Position numbers and translations under genes: made by a program. 64,000 nucleotides of DNA from the NCBI RefSeq assembly GCF_900115205.1, contig NZ_FOYQ01000001.1, positions 186,001 through 250,000 on the forward strand, read 5' to 3'. Positions within the stretch are counted from its first letter, which is position 1. The number at the start of each line of letters is the position of its first letter. Shown piece after piece: positions 1 through 8,913 of this stretch. The notes beneath the pieces were generated by a model. It was given only the letters and a program-made list of their open reading frames with translations, did not search any database and was not told the origin of the DNA. This DNA comes from Robiginitalea myxolifaciens. Its GTDB lineage: Bacteria > Bacteroidota > Bacteroidia > Flavobacteriales > Flavobacteriaceae.

Positions 1-330
1 TCTGAGGAGCCTTTTTTACTGGGAGGAGTTTATTCGGAATTGGAAGATGGTTTTTTGAGCTGTAGCCCGCTTACTTGCAAAGCTCTTCCACCTACAAGCA
101 GATTCCATAACCTCAATGATCAAATGCCCCTGGCCATACCTGAGAGCATTACACAAGAATGGCTATCGCCCGAGACGGATACTGAACTCATTAAAGAGAT
201 CATCAACAATCCCCCCGCAATGAATTATAAAGCGAATCCTATTGCAAAAGAATTCTTTAAAGAGGATATCGTTTACGAATCCATGCTACAACCCGTCTAT
301 TACGACGGCATTCCGGATGGGACTGAATAA
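1..330 (+). CDS. SRAP-family (YedK/HMCES-like) protein, C-terminal part
   Basis: The frame is open from the first base and stops at 328-330, giving 109 residues; the start lies outside the window. The stretch SRFHNLNDQMPLAIPE followed by WLSPETD fits the C-terminal core of the SOS-response-associated peptidase (SRAP) family, where an (I/F)HN..xMP segment carries the active-site histidine and is followed by a 'W-L-x-P' motif. Family members (YedK, human HMCES) bind abasic sites in single-stranded DNA and form a protective crosslink through Cys2, which is not visible here. The gene runs convergently into an AraC-type regulator whose stop codon is only 9 bp away. Family assignment rests on this short motif block, so it is good but not certain. 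Confidence 0.75.
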   Translation, partial: SEEPFLLGGVYSELEDGFLSCSPLTCKALPPTSRFHNLNDQMPLAIPESITQEWLSPETDTELIKEIINNPPAMNYKANPIAKEFFKEDIVYESMLQPVYYDGIPDGTE

Positions 331-339
331 TTGAATTCC

Positions 340-1362
340 CTAGATTTTGCTCTTTATTTTTTTCCGATACTCCGATGGAAGCAGCCCATAGTGTTCGGAG
401 AATATCTTTGAAAAGTAACTACGGCTTCGGATACCCACTAAATAGACTATTTCAGAAATAGAGAGTTCCGTACTTCTCAGGTAATCCCTGGATATTTCCA
501 GCTTCACTTTCTTCACGTATTCATTTATCGTGGTCGAGTACAACATCTTGAAGCCAAGCTGTAATTTTTTCGGGCTTAGCCCCGATTGCTCCGACATAAT
601 TTTAATGGTCAGGGGATTGGAAATATTATCGACTATGTACTCCGATAGCTGATATATCTTCTTTATATCCCCAGCCGACAAGGACTCCGGCATTGTTTCC
701 TCATTGAGGAATTTATGGTGCTCCAGCAGCTGTAAGGCCAGAATAATATTCATGCGACCTTCCAATCCGAGCGTCCGAATAATACCTTCGTCCTTATTGC
801 CGCGCATTTCCCTAACCTGATCGGCAATTTTCAAATTGAAATTTCCCAAGTGTTCAAAAGGCAGGCGCTCTGATTTATCTTCAAATACAGAAAACAAGAC
901 CTCGTTCAAATATTGCAAATTACTGTGCTTTTTACGAGCGTATTTTTTCTGATCAATTTGGATAAAATTCACCTTAATTGAAACCCCGGCATCAAAGAAA
1001 AACGCGTGCTGAGCATTACCTAAAGGGGAGAGAATCACATTTTGATAGCGCTGCAACGTGTGGCGCGTATTGCTGCCATTATGAACATACCCGAGTTGTC
1101 CTTCCGAGACAAAAATGAAGTCTATTGGAGACCTGTTCTCAGGGCGGTAGGTGAGCTTCACATCCTCCACAAAGGTAAGATCATAATCAATCAGGGTAAC
1201 GCCCCAATCGAATTGGATATATTTAATTGTGCCCTTGCCTACGGCATTTTTGAAGGTTAATACTTTCTGACCCCATAGATCTGAAATTTCCCCCTCCAGT
1301 ATTTGGTTAAGTTGGTTTAGCAAGTAATCAGCATCCTGATTTTCTATAACTATTTCTTGCAT
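340..1362 (-). CDS. AraC-family transcriptional regulator
   Basis: 340 residues. The last ~100 residues form a double helix-turn-helix of AraC type: the first helix pair near SEQSGLSPKKLQLGFK and the second near ISEIVYLVGIRSRSYFSKIF, ending in the typical GLLPSEYRKK. The N-terminal ~220 residues look like a cupin-type sensory fold (a segment with FVSEGQLGYVHNG is typical of effector-binding halves), but the ligand cannot be named. The ATG at 1362 follows a 155-bp gap. It is paralogous to the next gene upstream (same length, same layout, shared phrases such as 'INxYVxxVxLExxxxL'), suggesting a local duplication. Whether it regulates itself or the neighbours is unknown. Confidence 0.88.
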   Translation of the reverse strand: MQEIVIENQDADYLLNQLNQILEGEISDLWGQKVLTFKNAVGKGTIKYIQFDWGVTLIDYDLTFVEDVKLTYRPENRSPIDFIFVSEGQLGYVHNGSNTRHTLQRYQNVILSPLGNAQHAFFFDAGVSIKVNFIQIDQKKYARKKHSNLQYLNEVLFSVFEDKSERLPFEHLGNFNLKIADQVREMRGNKDEGIIRTLGLEGRMNIILALQLLEHHKFLNEETMPESLSAGDIKKIYQLSEYIVDNISNPLTIKIMSEQSGLSPKKLQLGFKMLYSTTINEYVKKVKLEISRDYLRSTELSISEIVYLVGIRSRSYFSKIFSEHYGLLPSEYRKKIKSKI

Positions 1363-1517
1363 AACACCAGTTCTTAAATTTGGTGTCGCAAAGAAAAATT
1401 GAGAAGCCCTTTTCGATTGTCAAAATTGAATGAAATTGTATCAAAAATGAGTAGTTTTTGAACTTAAATTGTTAAACAAACTTAAAAGGGATTACGCGGT
1501 AAACTTACCTGTCAGAA

Positions 1518-2555
1518 TTAGGCAGAAAGATTCGAATTATCTTTTTTACGTCGCATGCTAATGTAGTCTTTAGGGCTTACCCCAAAGCGATCTTTAAACA
1601 ATTTAGCGAAGTAGCTTCTGGAGTTTATTCCGATCCTATAGGTGATTTCCGTGATATTGAGGTTGGTATTTTCCATAAGTGCCTTCGCTTTCTCCAGGCG
1701 CACTTCACGGATGTACTGGTTTACAGATTTATTGTAGAGCTTTTTAAATCCCTCCTGCAAGGTTTGTTGGTTGAGTCCTACGCGCTTGGCTATGGAAATT
1801 ACGCTCCCGAGGGCGTCCATTTCTGCCTCGATGATATTACCGGCTTCTTCGATTTTCTCCGCGGTGGATTGACGCAGAATTTTCCGGCGATCCGGCTGAT
1901 TCGCATCGTCGAGGAATTGCTGAAAGAAATGCGTTAAAATTTCGTACACCTTACCTTCCAGAAAAACATAGCGCATAAAACCCGTAAGGTCGGTGGTGGT
2001 AAATTCCTCAATGAATTTGGCAATATCAAGACTGAAATGGCCTTTTTGATAAAAAGTGTTGACTCCGTTTAAATCCTTAAAAATCCCCTCCAGTTGCTCA
2101 TCCATTGAGCTGAGGAATTCACTGATTTTATTTTCAAACTCCTTTCGGTTTACCAACAAAGCAAAAAAACAGGCCGATTGCTTCTCTTTAATACTAAATC
2201 GATTTTCAAATTCAAGCCCTGCAGAAACCATTAAGGACTCCAGGTGATTGATGGCATGCGGCTCTTTTGCCCTGAAAGCGTGTTCAATGGCTTCCTCCCG
2301 GTTAAAAAGCAAAATCAAAGGTTGTACCGGAGTCTTTTCGAAAAGAAGTTGAAAATCCTGCTCAAAGGTGCAATCAAATTCATAAACGGAAATACCGTGA
2401 TCGAAATCGAAAGCCTTGATATAACCTTTACCCAGATCAGCGCTAAGACTTACTGAATATTCACGTTGTTCACTGGCCACCGAGAGGGATAACTCGTTAG
2501 CCAATTGATTTACCAGTTGACCTGCGCGATAATCAGGAATACTCAATTTATTCAT
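1518..2555 (-). CDS. AraC-family transcriptional regulator (paralogue)
   Basis: 345 residues with a C-terminal AraC/XylS DNA-binding domain: residues ~240-335 contain AKRVGLNQQTLQEGFKKLYN (first helix-turn-helix) and ITEITYRIGINSRSYFAKLF (second), then DRFGVSPKDY. The N-terminal two thirds has no motif I can name and likely senses a small molecule or another protein. It is oriented the same way as its paralogue at 340-1362, with 155 bp between them, so each probably has its own promoter. The upstream gap to the divergent DUF1328 gene is 173 bp. Confidence 0.88.
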   Translation of the reverse strand: MNKLSIPDYRAGQLVNQLANELSLSVASEQREYSVSLSADLGKGYIKAFDFDHGISVYEFDCTFEQDFQLLFEKTPVQPLILLFNREEAIEHAFRAKEPHAINHLESLMVSAGLEFENRFSIKEKQSACFFALLVNRKEFENKISEFLSSMDEQLEGIFKDLNGVNTFYQKGHFSLDIAKFIEEFTTTDLTGFMRYVFLEGKVYEILTHFFQQFLDDANQPDRRKILRQSTAEKIEEAGNIIEAEMDALGSVISIAKRVGLNQQTLQEGFKKLYNKSVNQYIREVRLEKAKALMENTNLNITEITYRIGINSRSYFAKLFKDRFGVSPKDYISMRRKKDNSNLSA

Positions 2556-2728
2556 CGAACCTTTAGAATAATTACTAATGTAACCCTTTTACAGGGTTTT
2601 TATCTACTTGATCTATGCAATGAGTTAAGGTTTCTATGAATCAGGGCAAGCAGTCTAATATAATAACAAGACATTTGTAATGTACTGATTAAGAGATAAT
2701 CAGATCTTAGAACCTAATAACACATTAT

Positions 2729-2890
2729 ATGCTACGTTGGACGATTGCCTTTGTTATACTAGCCATCATTGCCGCCATTTTTGGATTCGGCGGAATTGCA
2801 GCAGGAGCTGCAGGAATAGCTAAGATTTTATTCTTTGTATTCTTAGTGCTGGTCATTGTTTCATTAATACGAGGAAGGAAAATAACATAA
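2729..2890 (+). CDS. DUF1328 small membrane protein
   Basis: A 53-residue gene. It starts [20 protein letters not shown], followed by [20 protein letters not shown] and a short basic tail (RGRKIT). This is the full-length pattern of the DUF1328 family (E. coli YtjA type): two transmembrane helices joined by a glycine/alanine-rich turn. The family is often associated with envelope or osmotic stress, but the molecular role is unknown. The next gene begins 2 bp after its stop, so the two are surely co-transcribed. Confidence 0.85.
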   Translation: MLRWTIAFVILAIIAAIFGFGGIAAGAAGIAKILFFVFLVLVIVSLIRGRKIT

Positions 2891-2892
2891 AC

Positions 2893-3120
2893 ATGAAAGA
2901 TTTGAGAAAAACACTATTACTACTAACGGTTCTGGTCTTTTCCGCGTTGTCTCTGGCCAATTGCAGGGAAACTGAAAAGAGCAATGCCGAAGAAATGATT
3001 GAAGAAGTTGAAGATGGCGTTGAAGACGTCGGAGATGAAGTCGAGGATGCCGCAGATGGCGTTGAAGACGGACTTGAAGACGCCGGAGATGAAGTAGAAG
3101 ATGCCGTAGACGACCACTAA
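2893..3120 (+). CDS. Small acidic repeat protein, probably lipidated or secreted
   Basis: 75 residues. Residues 1-23 form a signal sequence (basic start, hydrophobic core LLLLTVLVFSALSLA) ending at NCRE; Cys24 could be a lipidation site, although Asn at -1 makes the lipobox imperfect. The rest is almost only Glu, Asp, Val, Gly and Ala in a quasi-repeat of 'VEDxGDEVEDA' units, seen also in the DNA as two near-identical ~50-bp blocks between ~3010 and 3110. Such a helix would be amphipathic and strongly negative. It is co-transcribed with the DUF1328 gene and ends before a strong terminator. Function unknown; an envelope-stress role is only a guess from the neighbour. Confidence 0.75.
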   Translation: MKDLRKTLLLLTVLVFSALSLANCRETEKSNAEEMIEEVEDGVEDVGDEVEDAADGVEDGLEDAGDEVEDAVDDH

Positions 3121-3195
3121 AATACCCCTTAAACACTAATCAGCTTAACTTTCCTGTTCCCATCGTTGCGTGGGCTTGTGATGGAACGGAAAAGC

Positions 3196-3226
3196 AAAAG
3201 CCAGGCGATCCAACGCCTGGCTTTTT
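3196..3226 (+). terminator. Rho-independent terminator
   Basis: Perfect stem AGCCAGGCG / CGCCTGGCT with a six-base loop (ATCCAA), followed by a T run. It ends the DUF1328 operon. An A run on the 5' side means it may also work for the convergent receiver-glycosyltransferase gene ending at 3249. Confidence 0.9.
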
Positions 3227-3248
3227 CATTTTGAGTTTAGTGAGCTAA

Positions 3249-4409
3249 TTAGTACTTCCAACTCAATACAGAGAGTTGCAGCATAATTTTGATGGAGTCC
3301 TTGTAGGACAGTTTGGAGCCGTCGGCGTGGATCCAGCGTTGCAAGGGTTGTTCGCAGATAGCCGCGATAGCTTCCTCTTTTCCAAAAGCCTTGCGCATGC
3401 GGAGGAAAATTTCCACATCAAAAAGCCATTTGGTCACAAAAGGATTAGTGAACATTTTCACTACCAGGTCGCGGTGCATCACCTTGGCACCACATTGGGT
3501 ATCCTTGAAAGGCATCCCCAGGATTCGCTGGATCACCAGGTTAATGGTCTTACTGATAATTTTACGTGCAGATTCCTTGGTAATGTCCGCTCCCATGCGG
3601 CTAATCCGGGATCCACTGACAATTTTAAAGTCTGAGTTCTCCAGGGTTTGTACCAGGGCATCAAAATCCCGGAAGTCCGTAGATAAATCCGCATCCAAAT
3701 ACCCGATATAATCGAATTGAGCGTCCTTGGCCAGGTGTAACATACCCTGGCGAACGGCTTCGGCTTTTCCACCGTTTTTCTCACAATTGTAAACGCTGAT
3801 GCTTTCTTCATTTCCCTTGCGGATACCTTCCAGTACCTCTAGGGTATTATCGGTACTGCCGTCGTTTACAAAACACAGGTGGTACCCCAGGTTTTTGAAG
3901 GCAAAATTCTGGAACTCCTCACCCATCAGGCGGTCGGCCTCATTGTAACAAGGGATAACAACTCCCACGCAGTGTTTTCCAACCATTTGGCTTTCCTGCT
4001 TCTGAACAGGACTTTCCGATACCTGAGGGGAACCAATAGTGCGCTTAATACGGGCTACCATTTCGTCCAGCCCAACAGGCTTTTTCATGTAATCATTAAT
4101 CCCCAGGTCAAATCCTTTAAGGATTACCTCCTCATTGGTATTCCCGGAAAGTACCAGGATTGGGGTTTGTTGATTCCGGAATACACGAATGTATTTAACT
4201 ACTTCAATTCCTTTACAGGAAGCGTAAGCCGCTCCGGATGGCTGAGGCATATTCATATCCAGCAGCACGAGATTGGGTTGAAAGGAATCATAGAGGCGAA
4301 TACCTTCTTCAGCTGAAGATGCAGTTTCTACTACATATCCGGCCTCTGTCAATTTTTTCTTTACGGATAACAAGATCAATTGTTGATCGTCAATAGCTAA
4401 GATTTTCAT
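3249..4409 (-). CDS. Response-regulator receiver fused to GT2 glycosyltransferase
   Basis: 386 residues with two domains. Residues 1-~125 are a CheY-like receiver: acidic pair D7/D8 (LAIDDQQ), phospho-acceptor D51 in LLDMNMPQ, and the conserved lysine in YMKKP. After a Gln/Ser-rich linker (~128-145), residues ~148-386 are a GT-A glycosyltransferase of family 2: VVIPCYNEADRL at the nucleotide-sugar entry, FVNDGSTDNT, the metal-binding DxD as GYLDADLST, and DTQCGAK, typical of dolichyl-/polyprenyl-phosphate glucosyltransferases (ALG5-like). It probably loads a sugar onto a lipid phosphate at the inner face of the inner membrane; no membrane helix is evident. The fusion implies phosphorylation-controlled catalysis, which is unusual. 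Its promoter region holds a LytTR-type site, and the adjacent phosphorelay operon (15.8-20.2 kb) is the likely phosphate source (inference). Confidence 0.88.
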   Translation of the reverse strand: MKILAIDDQQLILLSVKKKLTEAGYVVETASSAEEGIRLYDSFQPNLVLLDMNMPQPSGAAYASCKGIEVVKYIRVFRNQQTPILVLSGNTNEEVILKGFDLGINDYMKKPVGLDEMVARIKRTIGSPQVSESPVQKQESQMVGKHCVGVVIPCYNEADRLMGEEFQNFAFKNLGYHLCFVNDGSTDNTLEVLEGIRKGNEESISVYNCEKNGGKAEAVRQGMLHLAKDAQFDYIGYLDADLSTDFRDFDALVQTLENSDFKIVSGSRISRMGADITKESARKIISKTINLVIQRILGMPFKDTQCGAKVMHRDLVVKMFTNPFVTKWLFDVEIFLRMRKAFGKEEAIAAICEQPLQRWIHADGSKLSYKDSIKIMLQLSVLSWKY

Positions 4410-4465
4410 AGGTTAAGCTTTAGATTTCTATTAATACTATTTAGGTTTTTTGTAATAATATGATC

Positions 4466-4556
4466 CAAAACTACTCCGGTTAGCCAACTTAATTTGATGG
4501 AAATAGGTGGATGGGCTTTTACTGTAGACGAATGGAACGGGTTAGCAGATAGGCGG
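4466..4556 (-). promoter_or_regulatory. LytTR-type operator A with -7 box, between divergent genes
   Basis: Three 9-bp half-sites in exact 21-bp phase on the + strand: GGTGGATGG (4506), GACGAATGG (4527) and GATAGGCGG (4548). Read toward the minus-strand receiver-GT2 gene they are CCGCCTATC, CCATTCGTC and CCATCCACC. A flavobacterial -7 box TAGTTTTG (minus strand, 4466-4473) lies 33 bp from the first half-site. The same arrangement occurs near 11.8, 13.6 and 20.3 kb. The divergent gene at 4613 may share the site. Confidence 0.7.
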
Positions 4557-4612
4557 TTGCAAGAATTTGTTACAATATTCTGATCTTTATTTTGTTATAT
4601 TTTCTTACATAG

Positions 4613-7600
4613 ATGATGCAACCAAAAACCTATAGTTTACTGGCATTTGCCCTTGTTTTGGGCCTCATTTTCCATGGGGTTAGCATGTTCTTTACCCTGG
4701 AGTCTACCTACGATGCCCTGATCCACCTGTTTTTTGCGGATCACTATGCCCAGGATTGGTTCGAACCCTGGGATTATCGCTGGTATACAGGGTTTACCGT
4801 ACAGTCCTATCCGCCGCTGGTTCATCAGTGCATTGCCCTGCTGTCTCACGTAGGCGGATTAAAGTTCGGACTCTTTACCATGGCCTTAATCATTGTAGGC
4901 CTGTTTATTACCGGTATCTACCGGTTTGCACTGGTGCTGACCTCGAGCCAGAAAGTTGCGGGTTATACCGCCATTCTGGGGGCGTTTTCTTCCATGTTCT
5001 TAGAAACCCTGCACTTGTTTGGCCAATTGCCGAGCCTTATGGGCATAAGCATCTTGCTGCATGCCCTGCCGGAGATATACTCCTGGATTAAATTGGGGAA
5101 GTTGCGGTACCTGGGAACCTCCCTGTCGCTCATTACGGTAATGGTTACCTCGCACCACGTAACGCCCATTTTTGGGATGGTTTTCTTTATTTTCCCCCTG
5201 ATTGGCCTGGTTTTGATGGACGTGAGCAAGGAAAAAGCCGGGGATATCAAATCCATTACTTTTCGGGTTTTCCTGGGGGAATTCAAAAAACACCTGTTGC
5301 GCATAATCCTATTCGGATTTAGCTCCCTGGTGTTGATTATCATTTGCATTCTCCCCTATTGGATCAATTCCAAGAACAACCCCATAACCCAGGTTCCTAT
5401 TCCTCATGGTTCCCGGGACAACTTTTTAGAAGTCACTTCTTCAGGGCTGGTATTCTTCCTGATTCCCTGGGGCGTGCTCTTACTGATTCTGCCGTACTTG
5501 TTCTATCGCTTTTACAGCAAGCGCTTGTTGTTTTTCGGGCTGTCGTTCTCACTGCTTAGCTTGTTAGGAACCGGGGGTACCACCCCCCTGCCCCGGATGA
5601 TGCTCGGGGCAACCGCCTTTGATATCCTGACCCTCGACCGTTTTACCCTCTGGGCAACGATTATGGCCCTTCCCATCTTCGGGGAATTTGTCTTTAGACT
5701 GGTCGAAGGGGATATTAAGGATCGAATTCTGGGTCGCTTGAACAAGTCCTGGTACTATCTGGGCACCGGGGTACTGGGAGTAGGCTTTATCGGAATGGCC
5801 ATTTTTACCATGAGTTTGGGCTATTTCCGCCCTGCTCAACCCCAGAAAATCAAGATGTTGCCCATCGTTAACTTCCTGAATCAGGACCAACACGACCAAT
5901 GGCGCTACCTGACCCTGGGATTTGGCGATCAAATGGCCTGGTTGTCGGCACAGACCAACGCCATGACGGTCGATGGCAATTACCATTCCGCACGGCGCTT
6001 GCCCGAACTCACCACACGGGCTATAGAACGCCTGGAAAATTCGAAATTCCGGGGAGTTGAAGGGATTGGGTCGTTGCAGCAATTCCTGACCGTGCCCAAC
6101 AAGTATAATCTGAAGTATATCTTCTCCAACGACAAATTCTACGATCCTATCCTCTATTTCTGCGGCTGGCAAAGGCTGCAGCAGCTCGAAAACGGCATCA
6201 TGGTGTGGGAACGTCTCAATGTGCCGCCCCTTCCCAAAATCATCCCAAAGGAAGATGTTCCGAACTTCCTGAAACTCATGTGGGGGCTCATCCCCATGGG
6301 CACCCTGATTTTCGCCTTCATCTGCAACTTCCAACTCGGTTGGTTGCGAAAACTGATTCGGGGAAAAACCGAGAAAGAGATGACGTTTACCCATACCGTT
6401 GTACGCAACGAATTACCGCGACTGCTAACCCGGATAAACGGGGTTTGGGTAATTGTACTGGCCGTAATTTTTATTAGTAGCGGATATGGACTTTACATGG
6501 ATAATTCCGCCCAGCGCAGCCCGGAGAATGTGGTTAAAGCCTACTACGACGCCCTCGATTTTAAAGAATTTGAAAAGGCCCATTCCTATATTGACCCGGC
6601 TTCCGGGGTGACCATTGCGCAGTACATGCTGGAGGTTTCCGTAACTGATGGATTGCTGAGTTCCTATGCAAAAATGGATTCCATCGGAATTTCCATCGAG
6701 AACCTCACGGAAGATGCTGCAAGCCTGAAGGCATATACCCAATGGATTACGCCTCTTGAGAAAATCGAGAGGAATTATCAACACAATCTGGTGAAGCGGG
6801 AGGGATCCTGGTATATTCAGCCGACACCTGTAGATACGGATATTCCCCCGAACCAGCTTCTGGTCCGGAATCAACCTCAGTTCTTCAATCACGGGCGGCG
6901 GCGGATCACCAGCCAACAGACCTACCACGAAGATGTTCTCAGGCAACCAATCCTGGAAGTCCTGCAAGCCAAACTCGTTAAATTTGAAGGACGCTACAGT
7001 ATTGTGGGCACCCTTCAGAACATAGATAATGCCCCAGCCGATGTTTCCCTTAAAGGGACGCTTTACAATAATGAAAATACGGCCCTGGCGCAATACGATG
7101 CGAAATACCACGTGAAACACAAATTGATGCCCAAGGAGACCACCCCCTTCCGAATCGATTTTGAGGGTACCGCCTGGGTCTCTGAAGACGAACAGGCTCC
7201 GGGGGTTTTTGATCCGGATACCTTTACCCCTGCGGAGTTTGCAGAAATCCCGGCCACCTTTGATTTGCAATGTGCGGGGAATGTGGCTACCACTGACCTG
7301 GAAAAGTCTTTGGTACTCCAGGAGGTTTCCCTGGACGACCGCAATCTGAATGGCACTTTATTTAATGGAGGGCTACAGGAAGTTACGGTTCCTCAGGTTT
7401 TAGTTTCCTTTTACCGGGAACCCGGGGAACTCATCTGGGTAGACCATCATTTTCTCAGGGAAGGTGTCCGCGTTCAGCGAAAACAAGAGTTCAGCTATGT
7501 AATTCCCGATCTTAGCGGGGTGGAAGTCCTTAAAGAAGGCTTGGAAAACTGTTTTGTCAACGGAACTCCCAATTCGGAAATACGTCGGAAATACACCCCG

Positions 7601-7705
7601 GATCGGACATCGGATAGCCGTAACTACCTGGAGTTAATGCAACCCGGCACGGCCACCCGGTATATGACGTTGGATTTTAATTCATTCATAGGGAATCCAA
7701 GATGA
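4613..7705 (+). CDS. Large polytopic membrane protein (PTPS-related/GT-C-like), exopolysaccharide locus
   Basis: 1030 residues. Residues ~1-420 hold about ten transmembrane helices, starting with YSLLAFALVLGLIFHGVSMF, and a first periplasmic loop containing YDALIHLFFADHYAQDW and the YPPL motif seen in GT-C-type and 'PTPS-related' membrane families. Further helices occur near 535-555 and 605-625. The C-terminal ~400 residues lie outside the inner membrane: an NTF2/DUF4878-like block (SPENVVKAYYDALDFKEFEKA, ~630-740) and beta-rich domains after it. The 4-bp ATGA overlap with the next gene shows tight co-translation with the lipoprotein and GH5-like protein. A role in polymerising or transferring lipid-linked sugars is plausible from context, but no catalytic residues can be assigned. 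The start ATGATG at 4613 gives either of two adjacent Met codons. Confidence 0.7.
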   Translation: MMQPKTYSLLAFALVLGLIFHGVSMFFTLESTYDALIHLFFADHYAQDWFEPWDYRWYTGFTVQSYPPLVHQCIALLSHVGGLKFGLFTMALIIVGLFITGIYRFALVLTSSQKVAGYTAILGAFSSMFLETLHLFGQLPSLMGISILLHALPEIYSWIKLGKLRYLGTSLSLITVMVTSHHVTPIFGMVFFIFPLIGLVLMDVSKEKAGDIKSITFRVFLGEFKKHLLRIILFGFSSLVLIIICILPYWINSKNNPITQVPIPHGSRDNFLEVTSSGLVFFLIPWGVLLLILPYLFYRFYSKRLLFFGLSFSLLSLLGTGGTTPLPRMMLGATAFDILTLDRFTLWATIMALPIFGEFVFRLVEGDIKDRILGRLNKSWYYLGTGVLGVGFIGMAIFTMSLGYFRPAQPQKIKMLPIVNFLNQDQHDQWRYLTLGFGDQMAWLSAQTNAMTVDGNYHSARRLPELTTRAIERLENSKFRGVEGIGSLQQFLTVPNKYNLKYIFSNDKFYDPILYFCGWQRLQQLENGIMVWERLNVPPLPKIIPKEDVPNFLKLMWGLIPMGTLIFAFICNFQLGWLRKLIRGKTEKEMTFTHTVVRNELPRLLTRINGVWVIVLAVIFISSGYGLYMDNSAQRSPENVVKAYYDALDFKEFEKAHSYIDPASGVTIAQYMLEVSVTDGLLSSYAKMDSIGISIENLTEDAASLKAYTQWITPLEKIERNYQHNLVKREGSWYIQPTPVDTDIPPNQLLVRNQPQFFNHGRRRITSQQTYHEDVLRQPILEVLQAKLVKFEGRYSIVGTLQNIDNAPADVSLKGTLYNNENTALAQYDAKYHVKHKLMPKETTPFRIDFEGTAWVSEDEQAPGVFDPDTFTPAEFAEIPATFDLQCAGNVATTDLEKSLVLQEVSLDDRNLNGTLFNGGLQEVTVPQVLVSFYREPGELIWVDHHFLREGVRVQRKQEFSYVIPDLSGVEVLKEGLENCFVNGTPNSEIRRKYTPDRTSDSRNYLELMQPGTATRYMTLDFNSFIGNPR

Positions 7706-8913
7706 TAAATCGATGCTGGCATAGTATTGTTCTGCTTTGTTTCCTGCTGGCTTGCGGGGAATCCAAAGTTACTACAGAAGATATCGCGGAAGGGCCGTAC
7801 GCCTTGCAAACAGAAGTAACCTTCATTGCAGGAGCACCCATTACCCTGGAGTTTTCGGGCACCCCTTCGGACCAACTGGTGCTGCTGGTCGACAATGCCT
7901 GGGGTTCGACCCTGCTCGCTCCTGATGATTCTAAGAGCGTTAGTTTCAGCCTACCCGCGGCCCTTGCGCAAAAGGCCGGTTTATCCAATTGGTATTTGGT
8001 GGCAGGCCAGACCGTCCTGGACAGCGGGGAATACACTATTCTGCCGGCTAAGCCTCCAATGCCTACCCTGGAGACCTATATTGGACCCCCGAGCATATTT
8101 GCTAACGGATTGGATCAAAGTATGCTGGTGGCCCTGCCTCAGGATCAGTACGGCAATGCGCTCCAGGATTCAACCCCGGTTCGGATCCGGACCCTATTCC
8201 GGAATCAGCAAGAAGAAACCCGGGTAAACGTGAATCGATTAATCGCTTACGATTACATAGCTACCAGACCTCAGGCTGGGGAATTGTTTATTGCGGCTTC
8301 CGCAGATACCCAGGTCTCCAAAGAATTAACGGTACGGGTACTGGCTTCCCTTCCTACGGATTTTGAAATCGAAGCCATTCGGGAGCACACTTATGCAGAT
8401 GGAAACCAAATCGTTACCCTTCGTACTTCCCCGATCCAGGACAGTAATGGGAATAGTATCGCAGATGGAACCCTTGTGAACTTCCAGGTAAAAAATATCC
8501 TGGGTCCTGCCCTTCATGCACAGGGGCAAACCGTAAACGGCGTTGCCCGGGCCAATTTGCTACACCCCCAGCAGGCCGATACCTGGGAAGTTTCCGCCTA
8601 TATCTCCGGATTGGCGAAAAGCAATTCCATTGGGTTGGAATTTGAACCCGCGGTGGCGGATTTCTCCCTCTTGCTTTCCGGCGATGGCCGGGAACTGCAG
8701 ATCACCAGCATCCAGAGCTATATGGAGCAACTAATTCCGGATGGATTAACCGTTTCCCTGACTATTCTGGATGCAATGGGTAAGCCACTCTATACTGACC
8801 AATCCAGAACCTTTGCCGGTAAGGCAAGTTTCGATTTGACTTTGGAGTCAATAGAAGATGCCTCCGTATACCGGATTAGTGTCGGCGGTGTAACCAAAGA
8901 GATTATACCGTGA
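7702..8913 (+). CDS. Lipoprotein with invasin-like Ig domains
   Basis: 403 residues. The signal peptide ends in LLCFLLACGES, a clear lipobox with Cys18, so the protein is a lipoprotein. The remainder is beta-rich: residues ~130-210 (ANGLDQSMLVALPQDQYGNA) and ~225-310 (YADGNQIVTLRTSPIQDSNG) match the 'xDGxxxxxxxxxVxDxxGNPV' pattern of bacterial Ig-like domain 1 (invasin/intimin type). It overlaps its upstream and downstream genes by 4 bp each, so the three products likely work as one complex. It may be a structural or scaffold subunit of an export machine; no enzymatic motif is seen. Confidence 0.75.
   Translation: MINRCWHSIVLLCFLLACGESKVTTEDIAEGPYALQTEVTFIAGAPITLEFSGTPSDQLVLLVDNAWGSTLLAPDDSKSVSFSLPAALAQKAGLSNWYLVAGQTVLDSGEYTILPAKPPMPTLETYIGPPSIFANGLDQSMLVALPQDQYGNALQDSTPVRIRTLFRNQQEETRVNVNRLIAYDYIATRPQAGELFIAASADTQVSKELTVRVLASLPTDFEIEAIREHTYADGNQIVTLRTSPIQDSNGNSIADGTLVNFQVKNILGPALHAQGQTVNGVARANLLHPQQADTWEVSAYISGLAKSNSIGLEFEPAVADFSLLLSGDGRELQITSIQSYMEQLIPDGLTVSLTILDAMGKPLYTDQSRTFAGKASFDLTLESIEDASVYRISVGGVTKEIIP

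Noticed and set aside
5564-7270. Long antisense open frames (276 and 281 codons) over the 1030-residue gene
   Set aside because: They shadow a gene with clear membrane helices and domains, lack their own start signals and show no recognisable motif.
4613-7705. Reading the large membrane protein as a 6-pyruvoyl-tetrahydropterin synthase
   Set aside because: Only the name of a membrane family resembles this; no synthase motif is present.
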